From Triops longicaudatus (lineage: Eukaryota; Arthropoda; Branchiopoda; Notostraca; Triopsidae), in assembly GCA_022885665.1 (NCBI GenBank), contig JAGQDJ010000030.1, positions 62,001 through 126,000 of the forward strand: a stretch of 64,000 nt of DNA, read 5' to 3'. Shown piece after piece: positions 1-12,894 of the stretch. A model generated the notes under the pieces. The model ran no database searches. It was not told the DNA's origin and saw nothing but the letters and a program-made list of their open reading frames with translations. The translations under genes and the position numbers were made by a program. Each line of letters begins with the position of its first letter. Within the stretch, counting starts at the first letter, position 1.

Positions 1-3000
1 TGTAAATTGCTTATTTAGATGTAATAAAAATCGATAAAGAATTTGTATTATTTCGAGAAATCTTTCAATTAGAGCACTGCTATAAATATACATAATAAAA
101 CGAATTCCGTGTAAGCTTTGTAAAATTTTGTCTAATGCTTAAATACTCGAGTACATCGTTATTACAGTGTACATTCAGTTATGGTTCGTAAAAGCAGGAG
201 TATTTTCTTTGCTATTCTCTATTTCGGTAGCTAATCGCGTTGTCAACTTTTTCAAGACAAGATTTATACTCCGAGCGTAAGATCACCAATAAGGAATAAC
301 GTGAGGGCTTCTAAGCTTTATGTGATATGTTATTTGGTGCACGAAGCTAGCGTTGCTCTTATGTTGTCTTCCATAATTCATAGAAACGTTGCCACGGGCC
401 AGCTGTATAAGTAACGAAAGTACTCCTGCTCGGCGTACTGTACACTAAGGTCACCAGAAAAAGCGCTTCGGTTGGGGTTGCTGCAGAAATGCGGGTACAG
501 GCATGTTACCCCAACGTAGTAGTGAGGAGCATATACGGAAAAAAAGGGCAACGACCAAGGACTGTGCAAGTATAAGACGAAATTTTATTGCATGCATGCC
601 CACCTTTCCATCAAAGAGCGGTTTTAGGCGCTACATGTAGTGCACCATAAGGCTGCTTACAACAGAGTATGTAAGTTCTGTTATGAAACATATACAACAT
701 ATATTTTCACTAGAAAGAATGTACGCGAAAAAAGTGGTCTTGTTGCACAGTAGCAGCCACAATAGCCGAGAAACTTTTCTTCCTTCACTTTATGGTAATA
801 TCAGTTGCACCGTGGTGCAATACATTCTACCAAACTAATCCTTGGCAAGTTTAAGAATTTTATTATATGGAATTACTTTCCGTAAAAAAAATGCAGCTGT
901 TTAGGCCTTCCTATCTTCACCAAGTTTTTTTTACATTTATCTATAATGTGAGTTTTAGCCTCTTACCTGTCTTCTATTTATGCGCGTCCATTATTAAGAT
1001 AATTACTAACGCTAAGTCAGTAATACATTAGCAACAGCAATTTTAAGGTAATCAGGATTTCTTTGACGCTGAAACGAACTTTTTAAGTTCATTGAGCGGT
1101 AGTAATAGCTTTTTATTCCGTCTGATTCACTACGGCATGAAATTTCTTTTTTCTTGAAAAATAATTCTCGAAGTTTCTTACTGTGAGTATATATAGGATT
1201 AATTTAACGAAACAAAGTCAAGAAAAAGGGAAACACTTTGGTAGGATTCCTTGAGCAGTACCGCCATCTGAAGGACATTTCGCGACTTAATTTTTACACT
1301 GTGTTACGGTGTCGTGGCAAGAAACAAACTTGAGATCATCACTTTTGTTGAGTAATTTTGAAGATTGTCTCTCTTGTTGTAGCACTACCTTACTATAGGC
1401 ACATTCACGACGGTGACAAATGCAGCGAGTTAAAAACGTGTACTGTTGTAAAAACGTGGACATTCACCGTTAAGCAAACAACATTTTCCTCCTGGAATAA
1501 TTTTTCCCCTGTGAGCCAATACAACCACTGTAGAAATAGCTGCAATAGCCCCCAAGAAATATCGCGCCCGTTACTTTACGCGCTCCACCGTGTATCAAAG
1601 GGGAGGTGTTTGTGTAGTAGACAAACTTTGCATTAGGTTTTAACCCGCCCGCGGCCAAGAGTGATGGGAAACAATCACATTTCCTTGGGATTACACCTTG
1701 TATGGGCTATCCTTCTTTTTATTTGTTTCTGGGAAGCAGTGAAACCAAGCGCTTACGAGGTTTACGTCCAAAACGTGTAATTTCACTGTGACGAAAAAAG
1801 GGAAGCAATTTTGGCCCTTCCTCATAATTTCCCAGACCTCATCCCCAAACCTGGCTGGGGTTATTTCCGAGGCATTATACTTGAAACTAGATACCGGTTA
1901 ATGGAGTAAACATTTCTCTCAAGTAAATCTAAGAAGCGCCCCTTGCTGGGCTGTCGTTATGTTTGCGACAGCTCTCAAGTTTCTGTAGGATAAAAAAAAA
2001 AAAAAAAAAAAAAAACGGGGTTGTTTGCCCAACACGCCTCGGAATTCAGCGAACGGTCCGATCTACGGGCACGAATCTGAACAGACACCTCTTCAACAAT
2101 GTACACAGCCTAGCACTGTCACTTACGACTTAGCTAGAGCTCCCTGTCGTGAGCTATCATGCATACGCTATGAAAAGTTAATTACGTTCGTGGGACCACA
2201 CAGAGGACGACAGTAGTGTGCATTGTTGTCTGCATCTACTGAAGATGTAGATGTGTTTCTGTATGGACACGTATACCTCGGTTTAATATTTCGTATAGTA
2301 TATCCACTATTTAGGAACCAGTTGGGAGTGAAACGGACTTGGGAACCTTTCATTATTACGGACCAGCCGACACATAAGTGTTGCTTACAATTATTAGATA
2401 CCTCCTGCTGGCTCCCTCGTCCGCTTTCCGGGCATTATTGAACTGAGGGAAAGACGGATTTAATGGACGGCAAGGAAAACTCGTTAAACGGAATTATTAC
2501 ACAGCGACCAATGCTTAGACAGGCCACGCATACTAAATCGGTCGTCCTGAATGTACGCAAAAATTAGTACATAACTACCCACACTGTGGAGACTTTGGTA
2601 GGAGCGAACTGCGTTGTGATTTAGGGTAGGTTTGAAAATAGGTTGATTTCTCGTGGTAAGGTCATTGATGGAGAACTTCTTGTAAGGAAAGATGGAAGAT
2701 ATCTTAAGACTGAGTGAAGACAACATGAGGACTATTAGAGGTCTACAAGAATACTATATTTAACAAGAGGAATGACAAGCTTATATACACAAGTGAATGG
2801 ACAACGGACAGAAAAATAATAAACATTCAATGAGAAATTAACTAAAATAAGCGAATAAAGTATATAAATTTCAACGTGAAGGGTAAGACAAAAAAATGAA
2901 AAATCAAACAATAAGGAAGTAAAGAAATCTTAACAATATACACCAAGGAATTTCGCACACAATAGTGATCAGTGCTACTTGAAGTTCGGTACCACGTGTG

Positions 3001-3440
3001 ACCATGTCAGAGGAAATAAAGCTTTTTCCGAAAAAAAAGTATGACAATTATTATAGGAAAAGGATATGTTCATGTATGAATCCTTAACTGTCGTTTGCTA
3101 TACCAAAGATAGCCGTAATCGACACACAGACAAGCGTTCTCGGATGAATAAAGCCAAAGGCCAAAAAAAAAAATAATAAAAAAATAAAGCGTCCATAGTG
3201 GACTGGGACAAAAAGTGATTGAGGTGAATTACGGTCTAATTGTACACGCCAAGTTCCTTTTCAAAGATTGCCAACTTGAAGAAATACTAAAAAAAGGAAT
3301 TTGTAATGAAAATGGCGCCGATCCAATTTGATGTCTAGGGCACGTAATTTTCTATATTTGTTTGGTTTTCACAGTGTTGACAGTGCTTACAGTATCTTGA
3401 AAAATCCTACAAATTATTGTTGCAAATTGTTGTGTCCCTA

Positions 3441-3482
3441 TTTCGGCAGTAACCAATATGTGGATATTGGTTACTGCCGAAA
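3441..3482. repeat. perfect 19-bp inverted repeat with a 4-nt loop
   Basis: The arm at 3441-3459 is the exact reverse complement of the arm at 3464-3482. The spacer is four bases. Either strand could fold into a 42-nt hairpin. The stem is shorter than a usual pre-miRNA, and no T-run follows that would suggest a polymerase III terminator. Confidence 0.8.
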
Positions 3483-6258
3483 GCCTCAAGACGTCAGTGA
3501 GAGAGTGACTTTGCACTGTTGACTAACTATCTAACGACGCAGCACACAAACATGGGAGAACTTCGATTTTTATACGAAATTTGTTACAGAACTCAAAATT
3601 TGCTCAACTGGTACACGTGCATCAACTATAATAACTGTCTTTAACGCACGCAAAGCCAAGATAGGCAGAAATTCCTTTGCGCAACGCTAATGCGAGCCTG
3701 CTATGAAATTTTCTATTTTGGATTTTTTACATGAAAATTATTTTTTTTAGTTTAACGCCTAAAATACGCGAAGAAAAAATTCTCTATCATATTTTCTTAA
3801 ATTTTTAGTGTTTATGACGCCAGAACGCGACATTCGAAAACTGACAACACTTTTCAGAAACCCGAAATGAATACCAAAACTTAAGATATTGACGTCTCAA
3901 AGGAATATCTAATTAATGCTACATGTAAACTGATTTCAAAAGGATTTCAAGACCATGTTAGCTTTATAATGCTTCGCAGTCGAAATCCAGCCTGAAAGTC
4001 TGCATACAAGCCGTAACGCGGCTTGCTGTTGGTCTCAGCGATTTTCGATAATTAGCCAAAATGGGCTGCTATGCTATGTTTCGAAGCCAAGGCAAACAAG
4101 TTATAATGAAGTAGAGTAGCGAGTTCGTTAAGTAAAGTACACACACAGGGACGAAAAAAAAGTCCGCGCAAAGTTTCTCATTAAACTTGTACAGCCTTGA
4201 TCCTGAGTAATACATGACCAACAGCATAGTTTACGCTGTGAAAGAACGAAAACGCTGGCCATTTTTCATCCGTTTATCGCAGTACCTTACAGGTAGTTAC
4301 ACGGTTTTTGTTCCGTCCCATCACCTCATTTGTATAAGGAATTCAGCACACATGTGTGCGTGAGATCTACTTAATAAGCCAGTACTCATTTCACGTGTTA
4401 GCTACATACTACTTGGTCCATTCTCGCGAGAGGGAACGCGAGAGAAAATTGACTCCGAAGAACCGTAATGAGTTTCGGGTTTTTAATTAAATGGTGCTTC
4501 TATGCAAATTTCCAAAATAGCGAACACTCAACTCGCCGCCAAAACCAACTGTGCTAGCCCACACACGGCGTACGCGTTCCAGATTAGCATTCAAAGTATA
4601 ACCATTCTCCCCTGCTCCATTTTACCTTTACAGTATCTCATGTCTTATCTTACCTCTTTAGCCGCCTTGACTCGAAACAATAACGCTTTGTGCGTTATTA
4701 AATTAACTTAACAAGATTACTACTATATTTCTCCACATAAACATGCCGAAATATGGCTAAATTCACCATAATTTTCTTGTACGTTTCGCTACTTTCGTTA
4801 ATGTACCTATTTTACTTCTTACAACCAAGTTAAATTACGGCAATGAGCAAAGCCCACGCCGATGAAAGAAATAAAAAAACTAAGTTAAATTTGTAAAAAT
4901 TAAATCTTGAATACGCAACTCCAGAAACTTCGCCTCACAAGTCTTCAAAGTTGGAATATATAATTTAGCCACTTTTTTGCGATTGTTAACACGTCTCTCG
5001 TATACTGTGGTAAACGCTGGGAAGAACTAATTGTCACTGGGTCTACAGTTCACTCCAACGCCCTCATTAAGGTGAGCTATACTAGGATCGCTATTACATT
5101 ATCGCTAGGATCGTTATTTAACCTTTCTTACCAGCATTAATTATGTATAGACTAAACTCTCCATTACCTAAGCCCGAAATTACTCCCCAACTTTCACGTT
5201 GAATTGTTCAAACCTTCAGTACCCAAAAGTTGAATGTGCGAAGTTAAGTTTTACTAGCGAAACTTGGCTTATTGTGATAAAAATCGACGAGCTCAGGCTA
5301 ACTAGAAAGTTCCTGGATTCCGACTATTCAGGTTAAGACTAACGGAACACGAAGGTATCTTTGCCGATGGTAATTTCTGAGAAAAATTTCTTTATTTATT
5401 ATCTTGTTTATAAGAGTTTGACAAATAACTAACATCTTTCAGTGTTATTTGCAGAGCAAGCTGGGTTTTTATCAAAGGCAACGGGTTCAATGCAGCTAGC
5501 GTACATTAAAAAGACCGACAGATGTGTTGATAAGTAGAAGAAATCACAAAGTACATGCTCCAAAATTTGCACCAAGAGACCAATTAACAAGCCACAATTA
5601 ACCAAGTTCATCTTCCTGAGAATACTGCACTGCGATATTGAAATACACCCAGTGAACTCTGTTCCCATTTCTGCAAAATAAGTCCGCATAAGGTGAAAAC
5701 CAATAACATATCGCACGTCAATAAGTGAAAGCCTAGGTGACATAAAAAGTTGTAGCAAATAGGATTTTTACTACTAAATAAACGTGCTGCTACACAATTG
5801 ACTACAAGGTACATTATCCTCACGTATTTATTACCTTTCCTAAGCCTTCGTCAACCCTTTTAATACATATGCTACAATAACACAACTGATTTGCTGAAGG
5901 GATCGTACCAGTACCAAGTTTACATGACCTACGTGCTTTTCCTAGACGCAGAGCCGACACCGAATCGATAAAAATAGCAGCAAAAATAAAATAAATTTCA
6001 AAGCCTTTTCCAGACGTGGCAAGACAGTGAAAAGAGAAAAATGGGATGAGCCGCAACTCCCCCTGTCAAACTGCAACCACATAACCTTAACTTCAAGTAG
6101 AGCCTGCACACAACAAGCAATATTTCTTCCATCGCAGTAATGCTGGTACAGTGACACCGTTGTACCTTTCAAATTTCCGTTTCAAAATAATTGCAATGTA
6201 ATTACATTGAATTCGAGCCATGTAAACTTACAACGGCGTAAAGAAAAATACCGCACTT

Positions 6259-6441
6259 TAGTAGAATCTTGTTATAACGAACCCTTTAACAACGAGCTCT
6301 CATGTTTGTTATTTCTTTAATTATATTTCGTTTATTTTTAAATTACATTTGCTATTTTAGTTATTTTATTTTTTCTTTTATTTTACGTATTTTTTTATTT
6401 ATTTTATTTATTTCCACAAAGTTCGTAGCGAAATTTTACTG
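6259..6441. mobile_element. pogo/Tigger-like MITE, copy 1
   Basis: The left end has the AGTAGAATCTTGTTATAACGAAC form typical of pogo/Tigger terminal repeats. The right end, read in reverse complement, starts CAGTAAAATTTCGCTACGAAC. TA follows the right end, as expected for Tc1/mariner/pogo insertion. The left TA and first base are eroded. At about 183 bp with no open frame, this is a non-autonomous element. The copy at 50230-50400 has the same end structure. The interior is very T/A-rich. Confidence 0.6.
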
Positions 6442-8995
6442 TAAATTATATGTAGATAATACAAAATACTAGGAATATCAAGAACACAGAAAGAGAACCT
6501 TCTGCCTTACTTCTACTGCAAACAGCATTTCCGTTTTTTTTTTTTTTTTTTGACGTAATTGGTTTCATAACTCCGGCGTATACGCGATGTATGTAAATGA
6601 TGGCATTTTCCTTAGCGCTGAAACCACGTTTGAGGAGGGTTCTTGTCCATTAACCACTAATGAGTTTTCGATACTTTTTCCATTGCATACACACATTCCT
6701 CCATATGGAAGTTATGATGTGCCTGCAGTTTTGGCCCGCAACAAAAAAAAGAGGCGTCGTGGGTGTGGCTGCCGTCGGCAGCACCTAATGATTGAACTCG
6801 GCTAATCAAAACTGGCAGGCCAGTTTCACGGACCAAGAAGAGATTTTATTACAAAAGAGAGGACTCTTCCACCACCAGAACGCAGCTGGCTACCGTCAAA
6901 GCAACGCGCGTGTTAGGTATTACATTTGGCGCCAGGAGGTTGGTGCTGTCATTCCAAGTTCACATTTTGAACTCGGATTTTCTTCTTTTGTTTTTTCTCT
7001 CCGCAGAGAAACTAAGTCTTAAACAAAAATTCGCAACATTGTAATAAATTGTTGCAGCAAACTTGGAAACACGGGCAAAATTTGAAAAGACTACTTGAAA
7101 AACTCTTAAATTTTGAGAACCGAAAATAAAACCACATTCGTGGTTTTGTGAGAAATTTATTTGTAAGTTCATTCTAATGAGCACTGGAAACTCATTCGCA
7201 ACTTCAAAGAAATGCACAAACTAACCACGTTCCATATATTATATGCTGTGACAACAGCACATTCCAAATGTAGTTTTTCTTTTTCACCGGAAGATGGCGA
7301 CACATCAGCAGATATCACTATCATTTTTGCCCCCTAAACCGACTGTAATGCGTCCGAATTCCCGTGACATTCGCTTTATAAGAGGCTCGAGGCAACGGTT
7401 TTCAGCCTAAACTGCGATTTCAATATACGGATTGAAGTTTCTGAGAATAATGAAGCCCAAATTAGCACTTGGCTCTTGCTATTTAACCACAACTAAAGCC
7501 CAGGGCAAGAAAAAATAAAGTATACTCCACGACATCTCACAAGTGCCTTTTCAAACTGCTTACAAGCCAAGGGAGAACCTACTGAATTGCATGTGTAGTC
7601 AGTTTAAAAAAAAAAAATAATGGTCTCACTCTGCACGCGGTTCAATTCTGTCTCTAAAAGATCCCTCGACTTCAAACGAATCCCCACGACAATAAACTCA
7701 TAACAACCAAGTTAATTACCACGTTTTGCTTTCAGCCTCCAAACTTGCTAAAGCCCGAAACTTCATCCCAAGAAAAACAAAGCCCCGACAAGCAAATCTT
7801 TTACATTTCTAGCAGCTTTCATTCCATAGCCCGCACATATCGAATTCTTCCCTTTGGGCAATCTCTTTTCCCCGAACTCTATTTTTTCCTTTATTTTTCG
7901 TACTTGTTTTTTTTTCCCTTTGCTTAGAAGCGTACATAATCTTGTAAGCGGCAAAAGAAGAAATACAAGAAGATCCAAGACTCAGCCAGCAGCAATCCCC
8001 ACAATCATACGACTTCCATTTCCCCCCAACCCTCAGTTGTCACGCTTGGCGAGGCATCCGAAAGCGGGAAGAAACCACGCTAGAAGGTTTCGGGTAAAAA
8101 TCGGCCAGAAACATTCGACAAGGGGGAGAGAGAAAGCGAAACCTGGGCGTCTCATTGCTGCCACCTTTCTTTACGGCAAATTTTCCCGCTCGTGGCTTTT
8201 CCGTCTCTTTTACAAGGCTCGCGAAACTTCTACAACAGAATAAAGGCAAACCGGGTCTTCTTAGGACGGGTTACGGCGACCACAGGGCACAAGGAATCAT
8301 CTATTGGGGACCAAAATGGCTACAAATAAAGTCCTACCCCAAGACTGTTATGGGAAACTCGACATGAACTTCAAACAAGCTCGAAATAAAACGCAAGCAG
8401 CACAGAACGATCGACACAAATCTCCCTCTTTTCAAGAAAACATACCATGCTCCATTTCACTGATCTCTGAGGAGCTTAAAGTTCCTTAAGTTGCGTTCTG
8501 CTGCCAGCAAAAGTTTGACTAGCCTTGCCGGAAATTTCTGCCATATTTTTTTCCCGGTTATTTCTGTTTCTTGGGGGGAAAATCGGGTTCTTGATCACGT
8601 CAAATGAATGCAGACCAGAAACATAACGAGAAGGCAAAAAGAAGTAGGAAGACAAGGAAAAAAAGTTTAAGATCATCTCATAAACGAAATAATATTCTTG
8701 TCAAGCGCGAAAGCCCCTTTGTTCTGGTTCGAACAGTTTCTGTCGCGGGAAGTTTCGCATGTTTATGACGTTTGGGTGACGGAAGATAAAAGGAAACCGA
8801 GAAACGTGAAAATAGCGTGAAATTTTGCGATAGTTCAACTGATTACGCAAAGCTTTGTTTCCTTGTCACGAATTTCGGCGAGAAAATTATAAATAATATA
8901 GTGAGAATATACACATTAAGCGACGTAATTTGATTAGATTGTCAGTTACTGTCATTTTTCAGTCGCAAAGTTTGCTTCCATGACGCAAGCCACGG

Positions 8996-8998
<3 letters not shown>

Positions 8999-9033
<35 letters not shown>
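8999..9033. repeat. poly-A tract of about 35 nt
   Basis: This is the longest homopolymer in the window. No adjacent sequence looks like a processed transcript, so I treat it as a simple repeat. The length may be affected by sequencing error. Confidence 0.85.
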
Positions 9034-9035
<2 letters not shown>

Positions 9036-12000
9036 TCGACTTTGTTGCCCTCGAAAAATTATGTGTAAAACAAGAAAATTCTACTTTACCTAGAAGACTA
9101 GAGTGTTTCTAAACTTGGAACAAGTGGAGGCTTAAAGAATAACTGCCCTAATGTTGCGAGCTCCACCCGTGGCGATCCTGGCGGACGAGTCAGGAACAAT
9201 ATTTTGGCAACCTCCCTTATCGTTTTTTTTTTCCTATTCGAGCTTATGTTTTATACCACGAAATTCGCCATGTTTTGCTACTAATCAGCAACAGTTTAAA
9301 CGTTTGATAGCCCATTGTACTCCTTTCTGGAAATCAAAATACGAAATTTGCTAGAAAATTCTTTAAAAAAAAAAATCATTTTTCCTATAACACAACGTAA
9401 AAACGAGCCACGTTAGCTTGAAAGAGGGGAATTTGCAATTTCTGAAGGATTGCGAAAGTAGTCGAATTACTGTTCCGGCAATTACTTCCTGTAGAAAATA
9501 AGTCTTTTCGTCATATTCCGGGAATTTGAAAGTATTTTCGAATAATAAACCTTTCAAGTGTTATCTCATTTTTTTTTCGGAGAAGACGATTTCGTTTTCT
9601 TTTTCTGGGCCAATTTTGGAACCGCAAGCGCTGCTTAGGGTTGAAATGCGATTCCACGAGTGGGCAAGACCCATTCAACCAAACGTTTGGCACTCAGGCA
9701 AAAGAGCTTAAATCCTGTCCGTGCAACTAATACTTAACAAAGGAAACCTTCCAACTTCAAGCCAAACAGATTTAAGACCATTTTGGAGGGTTTTCTTGTT
9801 ACTTTTATGAGGTGCTTGCTACGGTCTACACGAGCGGTTTTCTTAACCTTATGCAAGCTAAGCAAAGCCAGCATGCAAATACTCATGGTTATTATGCTAA
9901 AATACTCACAGACTCATTGGAAACGCAATTTAACCAAAGAAATATTTTGTCACCCTCCAAACAGTACTGTAAGTCCATGCACAATGAAGGTAAGTTTGTT
10001 GGGCTAAAATTGTATATGCAACCTCAAAAATAAAATTGTATACGCCCTTGAAGATATATGCAACCTCATAAAGCTCCTTTTGAACTCGAATTTCTGACTC
10101 TGAATCCACTAACAACTAAGAAAACTCATGGCTCGGTTCTTTTGCAAATTTAAAAAGCAAATCCTACCCAAGTCCCGAGTAGCAATACACGGGCGCTTCA
10201 GTGCTTCCCAGTACGTCGTTTTCTACATTTTATGCATTCTGAATTCGTGAATGCCGATGAACTGTTTACTGCACCCAGAAAAAAAACCGCCACTTCCCAT
10301 AATTTGTTTTCCGTGTACACTTTTACCACTATTACAAAATAACATGGAACTCTCCTCAGAAAAAAAAATATAGAGAGATCAGCTGTTCTGGATGAAATTA
10401 TTTTCTTTTCCTGTGAATTTGAAGCCCACACTTTTTCTTGTAGAAATGTCTGATGCAAAAATGGCCACAATTTAACAGCTGTCTACCATGCACCTGACAC
10501 GTTGCAATATAAGCGAATTGTTGGCTTGCCAATGATGGTTAGGACAGCAAACGGTTCTAAACCAAATTTGCCAGTGGCACGCAAACTTTTAAATTTCCTT
10601 GCTCCCATTTTTGAAACAAAGTGCAATACGGCAGCACAACGCAATGCAGTAGTCCGTACGATCATAAAACCAAAATAGACGTCCCTCACATTTCGCCAAC
10701 AAAACTTGCTGCAAGTTTCTACCGTTCGCGCTCCAGAAGCGCGGCTACACGATAAGACCCCCGTTTTGCATGTGCCTTCATTCGTAAGGAAAATTTGCTT
10801 GTCAATGAAAAAGAAAAGAAAAGGAGGAAACGCTTGCCATTCAAAACATGGCGTTTTCGGTCTCATACCACCGTAAGCAACCTTGAGGAAAAAGCAAAGA
10901 GTCCAGCCATAAACAACACGAAACCCTTCGGTGACGACAAACAAAACTCGTTTTGAGGAAAAAATACAGTGTAGGAAAAAGTGTATGTGTTAAACAGTAA
11001 AAAAAATAACAAGTAAAAAAGTCCAAGAGAGGGAGAAAAACGGCAGATAACGAACAATGCGAGTATCAAGTGGCTGCTTTACTCTTGCTTATCTCTGTGT
11101 TCATTGCTGAGGGAGAAATAAGAGCGATAAATCACTCAGAAGTAGGCCCCGGTTTTTCTTCACGGAATATATCCCCTATTGAAAATAAAGCGCTGCTGCA
11201 ATTCGAGCGAAGAAATCTAATCAAAGCTTTATGGCCTGTGAGTACAATGATGAATAAAATGGCTTTCCTAAGCTCGCGCCGTGCTTTTAAACTTTTTTTT
11301 TCACTATGCGCACCAAAGTGTGTCCATATCCTGTAACTGTGTAGAAAATATTGGAAATCTGGTAGATAAAGCCGCAAAGCTTCGTAAACTTATAACAATA
11401 AAATCGTTATTTTCCCGCCGACTTTGACACGTTCCACGTGACACACAACATACATGAATAAACCTATAACGCCATTTATAACAAATGGCGTCGCCTGCAT
11501 TCCACACGTAACGCATCATAACGTCTCAGTTCAAAGAGCAGGGAGATAAAAACATTCTAATATTTGATAGTGGAAAATTTTTGCTAAAAAGGTACGAAAC
11601 TCAGATATTAAACTGTTTCCCTACACCGCCATCTTGATGTACCACACAGCCGAGGTCGGGTAAGTCAACCAGAGTAAAAATGGCGGAAGTTTACCAGCGC
11701 AAATTTTCCTCCTGTCTTAGATTTAAATACAGATAAGCCTCGTCCCCCCTCAATGGCGTTGCACAACACTGCAACTAACAAAATCCGATGTAAGTACCTC
11801 GTAACTATTGAGCAATGACCCAAGTTACGCCTATGACGTCACGGGAACCAGGAAAATAGTCCCAACAGTGCCAAGCTTCCGGTGTGAGACAAAACGAACC
11901 GAATGTACCCTATGGAGGACCTAGCCAACGTAGACGTCTGCGACCTAGTTTAGTGTAGCGTGCACTTAGGTGCATAAGATCAGTTATGCTTCCCTGGACC

Positions 12001-12860
12001 TGTCAATGCCTGCAAGCGATCACCGGAAGTAATAGGAAGACCATTAAAGAATCTGCGACGATACCAAACTGGCAACGTATTGTTTCAATCTTCCAATCAC
12101 TTCTTTCGAGATACCAAGAAGATGGGCGCTTCCTGCTAGGCAATGGCAAGGTTTAGTACCAAGGTCCTCGTGGCTTGTTAGCGTAAATGTTTTATAAAAA
12201 CAGTGCATGCAGACAAATAAATGAAAAATCTTTAACCCAAGAGAGCAAAATCTTATACGATACCGAATAAGATATATTGACTACGAGAGCAAATCGGGTG
12301 GTAACAGCGATGGATTATATTGATTATTATAATTCATATATTGCTTTGACATCGATTAACTCAGCCTAGAAATAAATGCAAAGGAAATATTGAATATTTA
12401 TAGTTTCATATGTGCTTCAGCTTACTTCGCCATTATATTTGTTCACAATTCCACCTATGCAATTACCTACAAGTCTGCCTTTTGTCAAGTATCTCGTTAT
12501 CTGGAAAACTGGAGTTCAATGCTGCATATTGCAGAGCCATTACTATTGAAGAAGACTTAGGCTATTATTCTGGAATAAATGTGAGGATTGGTGTAAAAAG
12601 TAAGAAATAAACACCATTAAAATAACCTCTCAAAAAGTGCAGACTGCGCTCAGCATGCTTGAGAACCTTGTTTCCTTTGCATATAAGATTACAGAACCCT
12701 CAAACCTGGCGAAGCTGCTTCGCGCAACATTGCACTGTTCAATATTCATAAGGCTGTTCCTCGTATACATGTTTTCGGATTATTACAGGCCGTTCGAAAT
12801 ATGCTTCTGTTTGCTTTAACTGTACCCAACCATGCACGACGATGTGATTACTAAGGGTCC

Positions 12861-12894
12861 TTGTACATGGAAACATTTCAATGTCCATGTACAA
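12861..12894. repeat. interrupted hairpin
   Basis: TTGTACATGG at 12861-12870 pairs with CCATGTACAA at 12885-12894. A nested ACAT/ATGT pair sits inside. It would form a 34-nt hairpin. No function is evident. Confidence 0.7.

Noticed and set aside
10483..10944. 153-codon minus-strand open frame
   Set aside because: It has no motif, no family resemblance and no convincing splice or promoter context. A frame this long can occur by chance in 64 kb.
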